The translations under genes were made by a program, and so were the position numbers. From contig CAILVF010000087.1 of NCBI GenBank assembly GCA_903837605.1, forward strand, positions 124,001-188,000: a DNA stretch of 64,000 nt, written 5' to 3'. The DNA is from an uncultured Bacteroidales bacterium (GTDB lineage Bacteria > Bacteroidota > Bacteroidia > Bacteroidales > FEN-979). This document shows positions 44,334 to 53,269 of the stretch, piece after piece (position 1 is the first letter of the stretch; each line of letters opens with the position of its first letter). The notes under the pieces are model-generated. The model ran no database searches. It worked only from the letters and a program-made list of their open reading frames with translations, and was not told the DNA's origin.

Positions 44334-46031
44334 TTATTTGGTTTTTTCTTTAACTCTGCCGTCTCTTAAAGGCACTATGCAGTTAAACACAAGGTTTTCA
44401 GGAGACGAATCATAGTCAACATTATAGTATCCCAGGCGCTCAAACTGGTATTTTTGTAAGTGTGCCGAATTCCTGACCGAAGGCTCTAAATAGCCCGTCC
44501 TGATTTGAAGGGAATCGGGATTCAGATAATCCTTGTAAGTCTTCCCTTCTTCAGCATTATCGGGGTTTTCAACCATGAAAAGCCTGTCGTAAATCCTGAT
44601 TTCAGCTTTTACAGCATGCCGTACCGATACCCAGTGGAGGGTTCCTTTGACTTTTCTGTTGCTTTGCGGCATCCCGCTTTTTGTTTCAGGGTCATAAGTA
44701 CAATGAACTTCCAATATCTGTCCGGTTTCCGGGTCCTTTACAACCGACTCACATTTTATGATATACGCAGAGCGCAGCCTTACTTCCCTCCCGGGGGCAA
44801 GCCTGAAGAATTTACCAGGGGGATCTTCCATGAAATCTTCCTGTTCAATATACAATTCCTTTGAAAATAGCACCTTCCTGTTCCCGGCTGAAGGATCTTC
44901 GGGGTTATTCACTGCTTCCATCTGTTCTACCAGGTCTTCGGGATAGTTGTCCAGGACAATTTTTAAAGGGTTAAGAACACCCATGATCCTTGAAGCCTTT
45001 TTGTTCAGGTCCTCCCTGATGCAAAACTCAAGGAGGTTAATATCTATAACATTATCCCTTTTGGCAACACCGATGATATCGGCAAAATTCCTGATGGATT
45101 CGGGGGTATAGCCTCTTCTGCGCAAGCCGCATATCGTCGGCATCCGGGGATCATCCCATCCGCTCACATATTTGTCCTGGACAAGCTCCAGAAGCTTTCT
45201 TTTGCTCATCACGGTATAGCTCAGGTTCAGGCGGGCAAATTCTATCTGGCGGGGAGCATAGATGCCGATCTCCTGGATAAGCCAGTCATAAAAAGGCCTG
45301 TGGACCTCGAACTCCAGGGTGCATATGGAATGTGTTATCCTTTCAATGGAATCTGATTGACCGTGGGCGAAATCGTACATTGGATAAATGCACCATTTAT
45401 CGCCTGTACGGTGATGCGAAGTATGAATGATGCGGTATATGATGGGATCACGCATATGCATATTTGGTGATGCCATATCGATTTTGGCCCTCAGGACTCT
45501 GGCCCCGTCGGGAAATTCCCCGGCACGCATGCGCGCAAACAAATCGAGGTTTTCGTCAACTGACCTGTTCCTGAACGGACTTTCTTTTCCCGGCCGGGTA
45601 GGGGTGCCCCTGGTTTCGCTGATCTCCTCAGCGCTCATGTCACAAACAAAAGCTTTCCCTTTGCGGATCAGTATGAGTGCAAATTCATAAAGCTGTTCAA
45701 AATAGTCGGAGGCGAAAAATTCCCTGTCCTCCCAGTCAAAACCCAGCCACCTTACATCCTCCTTGATAGAATCTACATACTCTACGTCTTCTTTAACCGG
45801 ATTTGTATCGTCAAAACGAAGGTTGGTCTTCCCATTGTATTTTTTGCCCAGCCCGAAATTAAGGCAGATTGATTTGGCATGCCCTATATGCAGGTATCCG
45901 TTAGGCTCCGGCGGAAACCGGGTATGCACCCTGCTTTCATTCTTTCCTGACCTGAGGTCTTCTTCAATTATTTCCTCAATAAAATTCAGGGATCGGCCCG
46001 GGATTTCATCTTTCATTAAATTCTCTTCCAT
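44334..46031 (-). CDS. glnS: Glutamine--tRNA ligase
   Basis: A 565-residue class I synthetase charging tRNA-Gln directly. The HIGH-type motif is in [19 protein letters not shown] and the KMSKS-type motif in [15 protein letters not shown]. The C-terminal beta-barrel anticodon-binding domain is complete. A frame extension to 46076 exists; the ATG at 46031 (MEENLMKDE) was chosen, and the next Met five codons on is also possible. Having GlnRS means the cell need not rely on the Glu-tRNA-Gln amidotransferase route. The tRNA-Gln gene follows directly. Confidence 0.97.
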   Translation of the reverse strand: MEENLMKDEIPGRSLNFIEEIIEEDLRSGKNESRVHTRFPPEPNGYLHIGHAKSICLNFGLGKKYNGKTNLRFDDTNPVKEDVEYVDSIKEDVRWLGFDWEDREFFASDYFEQLYEFALILIRKGKAFVCDMSAEEISETRGTPTRPGKESPFRNRSVDENLDLFARMRAGEFPDGARVLRAKIDMASPNMHMRDPIIYRIIHTSHHRTGDKWCIYPMYDFAHGQSDSIERITHSICTLEFEVHRPFYDWLIQEIGIYAPRQIEFARLNLSYTVMSKRKLLELVQDKYVSGWDDPRMPTICGLRRRGYTPESIRNFADIIGVAKRDNVIDINLLEFCIREDLNKKASRIMGVLNPLKIVLDNYPEDLVEQMEAVNNPEDPSAGNRKVLFSKELYIEQEDFMEDPPGKFFRLAPGREVRLRSAYIIKCESVVKDPETGQILEVHCTYDPETKSGMPQSNRKVKGTLHWVSVRHAVKAEIRIYDRLFMVENPDNAEEGKTYKDYLNPDSLQIRTGYLEPSVRNSAHLQKYQFERLGYYNVDYDSSPENLVFNCIVPLRDGRVKEKTK

Positions 46032-46073
46032 TATATTTTTCTTATTACTTCCTTCGCTTCGCAAAAGAGGCTG

Positions 46074-46081
46074 CAAAGCTA
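46074..46081 (-). promoter_or_regulatory. Putative -7 element for glnS
   Basis: On the minus strand TAGCTTTG fits TAnnTTTG and lies about 40 bases before the glnS ATG. No -33 TTG was found at the right distance. Confidence 0.35.
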
Positions 46082-46167
46082 CTGAAAATTAGGAAAATCG
46101 TAGAGAATTGCATGGATTTTAATAATTTCGCAGCCTGTCGGAGCATGTTATTAATCTGAATAATATT

Positions 46168-46527
46168 ATGGGTAAAATAACTTTGGATGGAATGGAGTTT
46201 TTCGCTTATCACGGTTGTTTTAAGGAAGAACAGCTGATAGGAACAAGGTTTATTGTCGACCTGAGTGTTGAAACCGATACAACGGCAGCAGAGCTAAGCG
46301 ATCATCTCTACGATACTGTAAATTATGTGACCCTGTACAATGCCGTGAAAACCGAAATGGAGCAAAAGTCCCATCTTCTTGAGCATGTATCAAGGCGTAT
46401 CATCAATTCTTTAAACACTATATTTCCAGGCATTACCTGTATTGAGCTTAAGGTTTCGAAATTGAACCCGCCGGTAGGAGGGAAGATGAAGGAGATCAGC
46501 TTCAGCACTTCCTGGAACCGAAAATGA
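46168..46527 (+). CDS. folB: Dihydroneopterin aldolase
   Basis: A 119-residue enzyme of folate synthesis that cleaves dihydroneopterin to hydroxymethyl-dihydropterin and glycolaldehyde. The start GKITLDGMEFFAYHGCFKEE holds the conserved Tyr and His of the family, and the VSKLNPPVGGKMKEISF block near the end carries the catalytic Lys in the KLNPP context. Length matches the family. It is a single gene, divergent from glnS and followed by the tRNA-Cys promoter. Confidence 0.93.
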   Translation: MGKITLDGMEFFAYHGCFKEEQLIGTRFIVDLSVETDTTAAELSDHLYDTVNYVTLYNAVKTEMEQKSHLLEHVSRRIINSLNTIFPGITCIELKVSKLNPPVGGKMKEISFSTSWNRK

Positions 46528-46567
46528 AACAGGCTGTACCTTGTACGATATATGAAATACACATTCA

Positions 46568-46598
46568 TTCGTAAATCGTACTTCGTAAATCGTAAATC
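46568..46598 (+). repeat. Tandem 13-base repeat overlapping the tRNA-Cys promoter
   Basis: TTCGTAAATCGTA occurs at 46568-46580 and again at 46582-46594, one base apart, with a truncated third copy. The second copy supplies the -33 bases of the tRNA-Cys promoter. Confidence 0.6.
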
Positions 46599-46611
46599 TT
46601 TTTTACCTTTG
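46582..46611 (+). promoter_or_regulatory. Promoter of tRNA-Cys
   Basis: TTC (46582-46584), a 19-base spacer and TACCTTTG (46604-46611) match the Bacteroidota consensus except for the third base of the -33 element. The tRNA starts 17 bases later. Confidence 0.55.
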
Positions 46612-46628
46612 CACTCCCTTATCAACAG

Positions 46629-46699
46629 GGTATCGTGGCCGAGTGGCTAGGCAGAGGTCTGCAAAACCTCGTACAGCGGTTCGACTCCGCTCGATACCT
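46629..46699 (+). tRNA. tRNA-Cys (GCA anticodon)
   Basis: A 71-nt cloverleaf: acceptor arms GGTATCG and CGATACC, anticodon stem GAGGT/ACCTC closing loop CTGCAAA (anticodon GCA), T arm with GGTTCGACTCC, and discriminator U73, an identity element of cysteine tRNAs. CCA is not encoded. Confidence 0.95.
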
Positions 46700-46710
46700 C
46701 AGGATAAAAA

Positions 46711-46742
46711 GGCTGTTCCTGAAAACGGAACAGCCTTTTTTT
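46711..46742 (+). terminator. Terminator after tRNA-Cys, also facing mreD
   Basis: Arms GGCTGTTCC and GGAACAGCC (9 bp, perfect) around a 7-base loop, then seven T; five A precede it. It can end both the tRNA transcript and the minus-strand mreD transcript, whose stop codon lies within it. Confidence 0.9.
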
Positions 46743-47259
46743 ATTTTTCTCTGGGATAAAGAAGATATTCGCTGATCATAACGAGCAGAAGGGTGAATGT
46801 ACCGCTCAAGATCATCCTGATAAAAGTCCTGAAAAATTCGGCAAAGCGGAAAGCTTCGAGGTAAAACAACACAAAATGATGGACCAGGATAAGACTGATG
46901 GCATAATAAAGGAACCATTTCAGTCCCTGGTTTTTCAGGGAGGGGTTGTTCCCTACCAGGGAATCGGGGCCGGATGAAATCCACCGGATGACAAACGGAC
47001 GGGCATAGGCCATGGCAAGGCAGGCCGAAATATTCAGGCCAGGCGTATTGCTGAAAATATCAACCCCTGCCCCCAGTAAAAATGCAAGTAACAGCAATAA
47101 TCCTCCCGGAATTTCAAACGGGAGAAGAAGAATGAAATAAATGTAGAAATAAGGATTGATAAATCCTCCAAGATAAATGTTATTCAGGATGAATACCTGG
47201 AGCAGGATAAGCAGGAAGAACCTCAAAATGTTATAAAATATCACTTTTGATGTTGTCAT
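46741..47259 (-). CDS. mreD: Rod-shape-determining protein MreD
   Basis: A 172-residue inner-membrane protein with about five hydrophobic segments, the third and least conserved part of the MreBCD elongation complex. Recognition is by position after mreC and by the segment pattern (FILNNIYLGGFINPYFYIYF, FLLGAGVDIFSNTPGLN), which fits Bacteroidota MreD. It starts ten bases after the mreC stop. The coding end runs into the terminator shared with tRNA-Cys, so no PBP2 or RodA gene follows as it does in many relatives. Confidence 0.85.
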   Translation of the reverse strand: MTTSKVIFYNILRFFLLILLQVFILNNIYLGGFINPYFYIYFILLLPFEIPGGLLLLLAFLLGAGVDIFSNTPGLNISACLAMAYARPFVIRWISSGPDSLVGNNPSLKNQGLKWFLYYAISLILVHHFVLFYLEAFRFAEFFRTFIRMILSGTFTLLLVMISEYLLYPREK

Positions 47260-47268
47260 TACCTGTGC

Positions 47269-48099
47269 TTATTCGCTTTTAAATGTTGCTTTAAGGTCTT
47301 CTTTTTCTTTCCTCATCAGGTCCAGGACAATTTCCACAAATCCAAGACTGTTGAAGTCGGTAGTAAACAGCAAGGTGGCGGAATTAAAATTCTCATCGTC
47401 GGCAACAGTGAAATCACTGATAGTCCCGATAAGAATCCCTTCTGGAAAAATATCTGAATTTCCGCTGGTAATAATTGTATCACCTTTTTTCATGTCAACA
47501 TGTTTCGGGATTTCTTTAACCGTCCCATACCTGTAATTTCCACCGGGCCATTCAACATTCACAAGCTGATTGTTTTTTTTGAATTTGCCCGATATTTTGC
47601 TGTCTTTGTTCAGCATCGACATGATCCAGCTGAAGTGTGGTGAAACGCTGACTACCTGTCCAACAATGCGGTTTCCGATGATGACACCCATATGGTTTTT
47701 TACTCCCTGCAGGCTGCCTTTACTGATCATCAGGAAATTATTTCTCATATTCGTTGTGTTGCTGATGACCCTTGCGCTTATATACCGGTATTGAAGCAGG
47801 TATACTGTATCGTTCCTGTAAAAGGAATAGGCATCGGATTTGTAATAGGCATCGGGCAGGCGGGAATGCAGTTTAGCCATTTCCTCGACCATGGTCTGGT
47901 TGGTCTTCCTCAGGGAAAAATATTCAGAAATATTTCTGTATGTGCTGTTTAACGCCCCTGTAAGGTTACTGGAAATATTATACACTGCTGCATTCTGGTA
48001 TTCGTTGAAATTAACAAGCAGGCTCAACGATACCGTTTCCAGCAGCAGAAATAACAATATGAAATAGTTTGTGCGGAGAAATACCAGTAAATTCCGCAT
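47269..48099 (-). CDS. mreC: Rod-shape-determining protein MreC
   Basis: A 276-residue protein with one N-terminal membrane helix (about 10-30), a short coiled coil (55-80), and the periplasmic beta-barrel domain that links MreB to the cell-wall synthases. Recognisable stretches are GSLQGVKNHMGVIIGNRIVG and GDTIITSGNSDIFPEGILIG, both standard in MreC. Length is normal. It starts nine bases after the mreB stop. Confidence 0.93.
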   Translation of the reverse strand: MRNLLVFLRTNYFILLFLLLETVSLSLLVNFNEYQNAAVYNISSNLTGALNSTYRNISEYFSLRKTNQTMVEEMAKLHSRLPDAYYKSDAYSFYRNDTVYLLQYRYISARVISNTTNMRNNFLMISKGSLQGVKNHMGVIIGNRIVGQVVSVSPHFSWIMSMLNKDSKISGKFKKNNQLVNVEWPGGNYRYGTVKEIPKHVDMKKGDTIITSGNSDIFPEGILIGTISDFTVADDENFNSATLLFTTDFNSLGFVEIVLDLMRKEKEDLKATFKSE

Positions 48100-48108
48100 A
48101 TAAACTGT

Positions 48109-49122
48109 TTACTTGATCAGGAAGGTGAATTTGTCGAAATTTTTCAATGCAATGCCTGTGCCCCTGGCTACAGCACGTAAAGGATCTTCGGCAACATGCA
48201 CCTTCAATTTGGTTTTCAGATGTATTCGTTTGTCGAGCCCCCTTAACAATGCACCTCCCCCGGTTAGATAGATCCCTGTTTCGAAAATATCAGAAGCCAG
48301 TTCCGGAGGGGTCATTTCCAAGGCGTTAAGAACCGCGGCTTCTATTTTTGCCACAGATTTATCCAGGGCATGGGCTATTTCGGCATGGTTCACGATTACT
48401 TCTTTTGGAATTCCTGAAAGTAGGTCGCGGCCGTGTACAGCATAATCAGGAGGAGGGTTATCGATATCGACCAGGGCAGCCCCGACTTCTATCTTTATCC
48501 TTTCAGCTGTACGCTCTCCTACATTGATATTATGCTGTTTTCTCATGTATTCCTCAATATCGGAATTGAATTCATCGCCGGCAATGCGGATTGATTTGCT
48601 GTTAACAATACCGCCAAGTGCAATAACGGCTATCTCGCTGGTTCCGCCACCGATGTCAATCACCATATTGCCAATTGGTTCAAGAACATCAATACCTATA
48701 CCGATTGCTGCAGCCATAGGTTCGTGGATAAGCCTTACTTCTTTAGCTCCGGCCTGTTCTGCTGAATCCTTGACAGCTCGTTCTTCAACTTCCGTAATGC
48801 CTGAAGGAATACAGATTACCATTTTCATCGCAGGGGGAAACCATGATTTCCCTATCTGTATCATTTTGATCATTTCCCTTATCATATGCTCTGCAGCCTG
48901 GAAATCGGCAATAACCCCGCCCCTCAACGGCCGGATAGTCTTGATATTCTCATGGGTCTTCCCATGCATCATCTGTGCTTTTTTCCCTACCGCAATGATC
49001 TTTCCCGAACTCCTTTCAATGGCGACAATGGAGGGCTCGTCAACTACAACCTTGTCGTTATAAATTATTACCGTATTGGCAGTACCAAGATCGATAGCAA
49101 TTTCCTTAGTAAATAATCCCAT
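48109..49122 (-). CDS. mreB: Rod-shape-determining protein MreB
   Basis: A 337-residue bacterial actin that positions cell-wall elongation. The ATP-binding phosphate motifs are IAIDLGTANTVI near the start and VIDIGGGTSEIAVIALGG in the middle; TGGGALLRGLD is the adenosine motif. Presence of MreBCD implies a rod-shaped cell. It begins six bases after the purH stop, so expression is linked to purine synthesis. Confidence 0.97.
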   Translation of the reverse strand: MGLFTKEIAIDLGTANTVIIYNDKVVVDEPSIVAIERSSGKIIAVGKKAQMMHGKTHENIKTIRPLRGGVIADFQAAEHMIREMIKMIQIGKSWFPPAMKMVICIPSGITEVEERAVKDSAEQAGAKEVRLIHEPMAAAIGIGIDVLEPIGNMVIDIGGGTSEIAVIALGGIVNSKSIRIAGDEFNSDIEEYMRKQHNINVGERTAERIKIEVGAALVDIDNPPPDYAVHGRDLLSGIPKEVIVNHAEIAHALDKSVAKIEAAVLNALEMTPPELASDIFETGIYLTGGGALLRGLDKRIHLKTKLKVHVAEDPLRAVARGTGIALKNFDKFTFLIK

Positions 49123-49128
49123 TTTGTT

Positions 49129-50655
49129 TTAATGTTTAAAGTGGCGTATGCCTGTAAATACCATGGCCATGTCGTGTTCATCGCAGAACTTCACCGAATC
49201 GGCATCCCGGATCGATCCCCCGGGCTGAATTACAGCAGAGATCCCTGCTTCATGAGCGATCTCAACCGAATCGGCAAACGGGAAAAATGCATCTGATGCC
49301 ATCACAGCCCCTTTCGTATCAAATCCAAAGGTTGCCGCTTTTAAAATTGCTTGTTTCATGGCATCAACGCGTGAAGTCTGCCCCATCCCGCAGCCTATAA
49401 GCTGCTTGTTTTTTGATATGACTATAGTGTTTGATTTCAGGTGTTTAACTATTTTATTTGCAAATAACAGTTCCGAGGTTTCTGCAACAGAAGGCCTCTT
49501 TTTTGTAACAAACTGGAAGTCGGTTTCTGTTTCCGCTTTAAGGTCTTTGTCCTGCTCGAGAACACCATTAAGGACCGACTTAAACTGTCTGGAACTGAAT
49601 GATAACGGATTCTGCCGCAAAATTATTCTATTTTTCTTTGATTTTAAGACTTCCAGGGCATTCTTTTCATATTCAGGCGCCAGGAGGATTTCAAAAAAAA
49701 GTTTGTTTAATTCAGCGGCTGTTTCCATATCTATTTTCCTGTTGGCGATCACAATTCCCCCGTAAGCCGAAAGACCATCACAGGCAAGTGCATCGAGATA
49801 GGCGTCTTTTATATTGTCCCTGCATGCCACCCCGCATGGGTTGGTGTGTTTTATAACGGCAACAGCGGGTTCCTGGAATTCCGCAATTAAGTTAATTGCA
49901 GCGTCAATATCAACCAGGTTGTTATATGAAAGCTCTTTCCCGTGAAGTTGCTCAAAGCTCTCCTGAAGTGAACCGTAAAATGAGCCTTTTTGGTGGGGAT
50001 TCTCTCCATATCTCATGGGAGTCGATAAAGTCCGGCTTTGTTTGAAGGAGGCAATTTTTTCTTTCCGGTTGAAATAATTGAAAATCTGTGTGTCATAATG
50101 CGAGGATAGATTAAATGCCTGCGCTGCCAGGTACCGCCTGTCATCAACATTTGAAAAACCGTTTTGTTCCTCGAGTAATTTCATAAGAGGCTTGTAATAG
50201 TCGGCCGAAGGGATAACAACCACGTGGCGATAATTTTTTGCAGCAGCCCTGATAAGAGAAATTCCGCCTATATCAATCTTTTCTATGATCTCTTCCTCGT
50301 TATCGGTGCCGGCAACGGTCTTTTCAAAAGGATACAGGTCCACAATCACCAGATCAACCGAAGGGATGTCATAATGCTCAACATCCTTCACATCCGAGAG
50401 GGAGTCCCTTCTCCATAGAATGCCTCCGAAAACCTTCGGATGAAGCGTTTTTACACGTCCGCCTAAAATAGAAGGGTATGAAGTCACCTCTTCAATGGAT
50501 GTAGCAGCAATCCCTTTGCCAATAAGGAAATCATATGTTCCCCCGGTAGAATAAATACGAACGTTATGGGCTTCCAGGATTTTAGCAATCTCTTCAATCC
50601 CATCCTTCGAATAGACTGAGATCAGTGCAGAAGTAATTTTAATTTGATCGATCAT
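49129..50655 (-). CDS. purH: Bifunctional AICAR transformylase/IMP cyclohydrolase
   Basis: A 508-residue enzyme for the last two steps of IMP synthesis. The N-terminal MGS-like cyclohydrolase domain begins ALISVYSKDGIEEIAKIL and includes STGGTYDFL. The transformylase domain carries KHTNPCGVA and SDAFFPFADSVEIA, with QPGGSIRD near the end. The ATG at 50655 gives the normal start; the frame extends to 50718 without family support. It heads the purH-mreB-mreC-mreD unit and is divergent from the MacB-like permease. Confidence 0.96.
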   Translation of the reverse strand: MIDQIKITSALISVYSKDGIEEIAKILEAHNVRIYSTGGTYDFLIGKGIAATSIEEVTSYPSILGGRVKTLHPKVFGGILWRRDSLSDVKDVEHYDIPSVDLVIVDLYPFEKTVAGTDNEEEIIEKIDIGGISLIRAAAKNYRHVVVIPSADYYKPLMKLLEEQNGFSNVDDRRYLAAQAFNLSSHYDTQIFNYFNRKEKIASFKQSRTLSTPMRYGENPHQKGSFYGSLQESFEQLHGKELSYNNLVDIDAAINLIAEFQEPAVAVIKHTNPCGVACRDNIKDAYLDALACDGLSAYGGIVIANRKIDMETAAELNKLFFEILLAPEYEKNALEVLKSKKNRIILRQNPLSFSSRQFKSVLNGVLEQDKDLKAETETDFQFVTKKRPSVAETSELLFANKIVKHLKSNTIVISKNKQLIGCGMGQTSRVDAMKQAILKAATFGFDTKGAVMASDAFFPFADSVEIAHEAGISAVIQPGGSIRDADSVKFCDEHDMAMVFTGIRHFKH

Positions 50656-50791
50656 AGGTATATCTGTAACTCCAAAAGGATTTTTTCGTCTAAAATCAAT
50701 AAATTCAATTTCCTGCAATGTTATGAAAAATAGCGGGATTTTGCAATAAATTAAGGCTTAGTTTTTAAGGATTTACGTATCTTTACAATCT

Positions 50792-52054
50792 GTGAAACAA
50801 TTTAAGTCATACCTTATTTTTCTCCGGCTCTTCAGGGAAAGTTACATTTTTGCGCTGCAGGCGATTATAGTTAATAAAGTCAGGACTATTTTATCCTTGC
50901 TTGGAATCACAATAGGTATTTTCTGCGTGATCTCGGTGTTTACGGTTTTCGATTCCATGGAATCAGCTATAAGGAAAAGTATTGCATCCCTGGGCAGCAA
51001 TGTTCTGTATGTACAAAAATGGCCATGGTCTATGGGCTCCGATTACCCCTGGTGGAAATACTACCAGAGACCCGAGGCTACGCTTGCTGATCTGCGTGAG
51101 ATAGAAAAACGCAGCAGTCTTGCCGAAAATTCTGCTTTCTTCTCCCAGGTCACCAAAACAGTTAAATACCGCAGCAACTATGTTGAAAACGTAGGGATAA
51201 TGGGTGTTTCCTCCGATTTTGACAAGGTCTGGAAATTCGAAATTGCCAGTGGAAGGTATTTCTCACCCAACGAGGCAGCCAGCGGCCGTCCCATTGCCCT
51301 GATAGGAGCAGATATTGCCAGCGGGCTGTTTCCCTACCAGGAACCCATTGGTCAGAAAATTAAAATCTTCGGCAGGAATATAGAGATCGTGGGAATAATG
51401 AAAAAGGAAGGTGAGGATTTCTTCGGAAACAGCAATGACAAGGTCGTTTACCTGCCTGTTAATTATTTTAAAACACTGGTCGACCTTAAAGAAACAGGCA
51501 CCACTATTGCTGTAAAAGCAAAACCCCTGGTGTCTAATGCTGAGATTAAAGATGAGCTCACGGGAATCATGCGCTCGATTAGAAAAATCAAGCCTTCGGC
51601 TGAAGACAATTTTGCAATCAACGAAACGGATATCATTGCCAAGGGCTTTGACAGTCTCTTCGCGGTAATTGCAATGGTGGGATGGATCATCGGAGGATTC
51701 TCGCTCCTGGTGGGAGGTTTCGGTATTGCGAACATTATGTTCGTTTCGGTCAAGGAACGAACAAGCATTATTGGTATACAGAAAGCACTGGGAGCGAAAA
51801 ACTATTTCATTCTGCTCCAATTTCTGTTCGAAGCGATTTTTCTTTCTGTAATTGGCGGTATCGTAGGCCTGCTTATCATCCTGATCATGACTGTGGTTGT
51901 TTCCAACACAACAAGTTTCCACCTGATCCTTACCCAGGGAAATATTTTCCTTGGAGTTGGCGTCTCTGCAATAATCGGACTGATTTCAGGAATAATACCT
52001 GCTTTTTCGGCCTCAAGGCTGGATCCCGTGGAGGCGATGAGAACAAATATGTGA
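50792..52054 (+). CDS. MacB/FtsX-type ABC transporter permease
   Basis: A 420-residue permease starting at GTG. One membrane helix (about 27-47) is followed by a periplasmic MacB-core domain (60-280) and three more helices (about 290-410). GGFGIANIMFVSVKERTSII and the C-terminal ASRLDPVEAMRTNM are standard for the family. Such proteins work with a separate ATPase to move lipoproteins, peptides or drugs out of the inner membrane by a mechanical mechanism. The ATPase gene is not adjacent. Confidence 0.9.
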   Translation: MKQFKSYLIFLRLFRESYIFALQAIIVNKVRTILSLLGITIGIFCVISVFTVFDSMESAIRKSIASLGSNVLYVQKWPWSMGSDYPWWKYYQRPEATLADLREIEKRSSLAENSAFFSQVTKTVKYRSNYVENVGIMGVSSDFDKVWKFEIASGRYFSPNEAASGRPIALIGADIASGLFPYQEPIGQKIKIFGRNIEIVGIMKKEGEDFFGNSNDKVVYLPVNYFKTLVDLKETGTTIAVKAKPLVSNAEIKDELTGIMRSIRKIKPSAEDNFAINETDIIAKGFDSLFAVIAMVGWIIGGFSLLVGGFGIANIMFVSVKERTSIIGIQKALGAKNYFILLQFLFEAIFLSVIGGIVGLLIILIMTVVVSNTTSFHLILTQGNIFLGVGVSAIIGLISGIIPAFSASRLDPVEAMRTNM

Positions 52055-52059
52055 TTTTA

Positions 52060-52563
52060 TCAGAAAGGCCAGAACTGGTTATCGTTCCAAATCTTCTCTT
52101 TCAGTTCATTATCAATATCATTCAGTATTTTTAAATGACCTTTTTCCCAATCGGCAAGCCATTGAAATAAGGATTTTTCATTGGGATCATTTGTTTTTAA
52201 GGCCTGGGCTGAATAAACTTCCACAGCCCTCTTTTCAAAATCAATGGCGGCAGAAATAGCAGCGGCTTCAAATCCCGCAGCGGAGATCTTTTGCTTCAAT
52301 TCCTCACTCAAAATGAGATTCGCAAACTCCTCATGCATGAGATCGCCAAGGTTAACATAAGCGAATTTATGCTCCTTCTCCACATGAAGAAACTGGTCGG
52401 TAAGAAACTTAACATGCTTTGTTTCCTCGTCAGCCATTACAAGAAAAATATGCTTGATTTCAGGGTCAGCAGTGTTCTCTGCAACTTTCGAATAAAACGC
52501 AAAACCTCTCTTTTCCATGAGGATTGCCATTTTCAGGATGTCAATAGTTTTATTGGTTTCCAT
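52060..52563 (-). CDS. Rubrerythrin-like ferritin-fold protein
   Basis: A 167-residue four-helix protein with the di-iron ligand pattern EKRGFAFY, ADEETKHVKFL, DFEKRAVEVYSAQA and WEKGHLKIL. There is no C-terminal rubredoxin domain, so it belongs with the short rubrerythrin-like group. Peroxide reduction in an anaerobe is the usual role of the fold, but without the rubredoxin domain it needs an external donor. It is convergent with the permease (five bases between stops) and starts eight bases after the epimerase stop. Confidence 0.85.
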   Translation of the reverse strand: METNKTIDILKMAILMEKRGFAFYSKVAENTADPEIKHIFLVMADEETKHVKFLTDQFLHVEKEHKFAYVNLGDLMHEEFANLILSEELKQKISAAGFEAAAISAAIDFEKRAVEVYSAQALKTNDPNEKSLFQWLADWEKGHLKILNDIDNELKEKIWNDNQFWPF

Positions 52564-52571
52564 GTTTCAAT

Positions 52572-52973
52572 TTATTTGCTGCACAATTCCATTAATACTC
52601 CTTTTGTTGACTTCGGATGAAGGAACCCTATGTTCAGGCCCTCTGCCCCCTTGCGCGATTGCTTATCGATAAGCTCTATACCCGCTTCCTTTGCCTCATT
52701 CAGCGAAGTATCTGCATTTTCTACTGCAAAGGCTATGTGATGAACCCCTTCGCCCTTCTTTTCCAAAAATTTCCCAATAGGACCTTCAGGATCAGTACTT
52801 TCAAGTAATTCTATCTTGGTCTGGCCTATCATGAAAAAAGCCGTCCTTACCCTCTGGTCTTTTACTTCCTCAACCAAATAACATTTGGTTCCCAGTATCT
52901 TCTCGTAAAACGAAATACCCTCATCAAGGCTTTTCACTGCAATCCCAATATGCTCTATATGAGTTGGTTTCAT
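52572..52973 (-). CDS. mce: Methylmalonyl-CoA epimerase
   Basis: A 133-residue glyoxalase-fold enzyme that interconverts the (R) and (S) forms of methylmalonyl-CoA. The metal ligands appear in HIEHIGIAV, KIELLE, GVHHIAFAV and VLMELCS, in the family order. Length is full. It belongs to the succinate-propionate route common in Bacteroidales, so propionate formation or use is likely. It is cotranscribed with the rubrerythrin-like gene from a promoter at 53017-53046. Confidence 0.95.
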   Translation of the reverse strand: MKPTHIEHIGIAVKSLDEGISFYEKILGTKCYLVEEVKDQRVRTAFFMIGQTKIELLESTDPEGPIGKFLEKKGEGVHHIAFAVENADTSLNEAKEAGIELIDKQSRKGAEGLNIGFLHPKSTKGVLMELCSK

Positions 52974-52992
52974 AATTGCGTATTAAATGTTT

Positions 52993-53008
52993 TGTTAATC
53001 AATTAACA
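52993..53008. promoter_or_regulatory. Palindrome at the mce transcription start
   Basis: TGTTAAT-CA-ATTAACA has perfect 7-bp arms. It lies directly past the predicted start point of the mce transcript, where a repressor could act. Confidence 0.4.
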
Positions 53009-53016
53009 CAATGCGG

Positions 53017-53046
53017 CAAAAATACAGTGATTTTTGGAATTCCCAA
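53017..53046 (-). promoter_or_regulatory. Promoter of mce
   Basis: On the minus strand TTG, a 19-base spacer and TATTTTTG form a full-consensus promoter. The leader would be about 37 bases. Confidence 0.6.
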
Positions 53047-53186
53047 TGGTCATTTTGTCAGTTGATGGCAGAATCTAATAGTAAATTGTGTCTAACGCGA
53101 ATTAATTTTCTTCTCTTGTTGAAACCTTTGTCAGCAGCAGTCCCGGAATGAATAACTATGCTTCCGTATGAAAAATATTTTTTTGG

Positions 53187-53221
53187 TTTGGTAAAATGGC
53201 ATAATAATTGTTTTAATTTTG
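53187..53221 (+). promoter_or_regulatory. Putative promoter of the TetR gene
   Basis: TTTG (53187-53190) and TAATTTTG (53214-53221) are 23 bases apart, slightly too far. The -7 element is good. Confidence 0.35.
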
Positions 53222-53269
53222 GACCGTTTTAGTCTAATAGTCGATTTTTATAAGAAACATACTGATATT

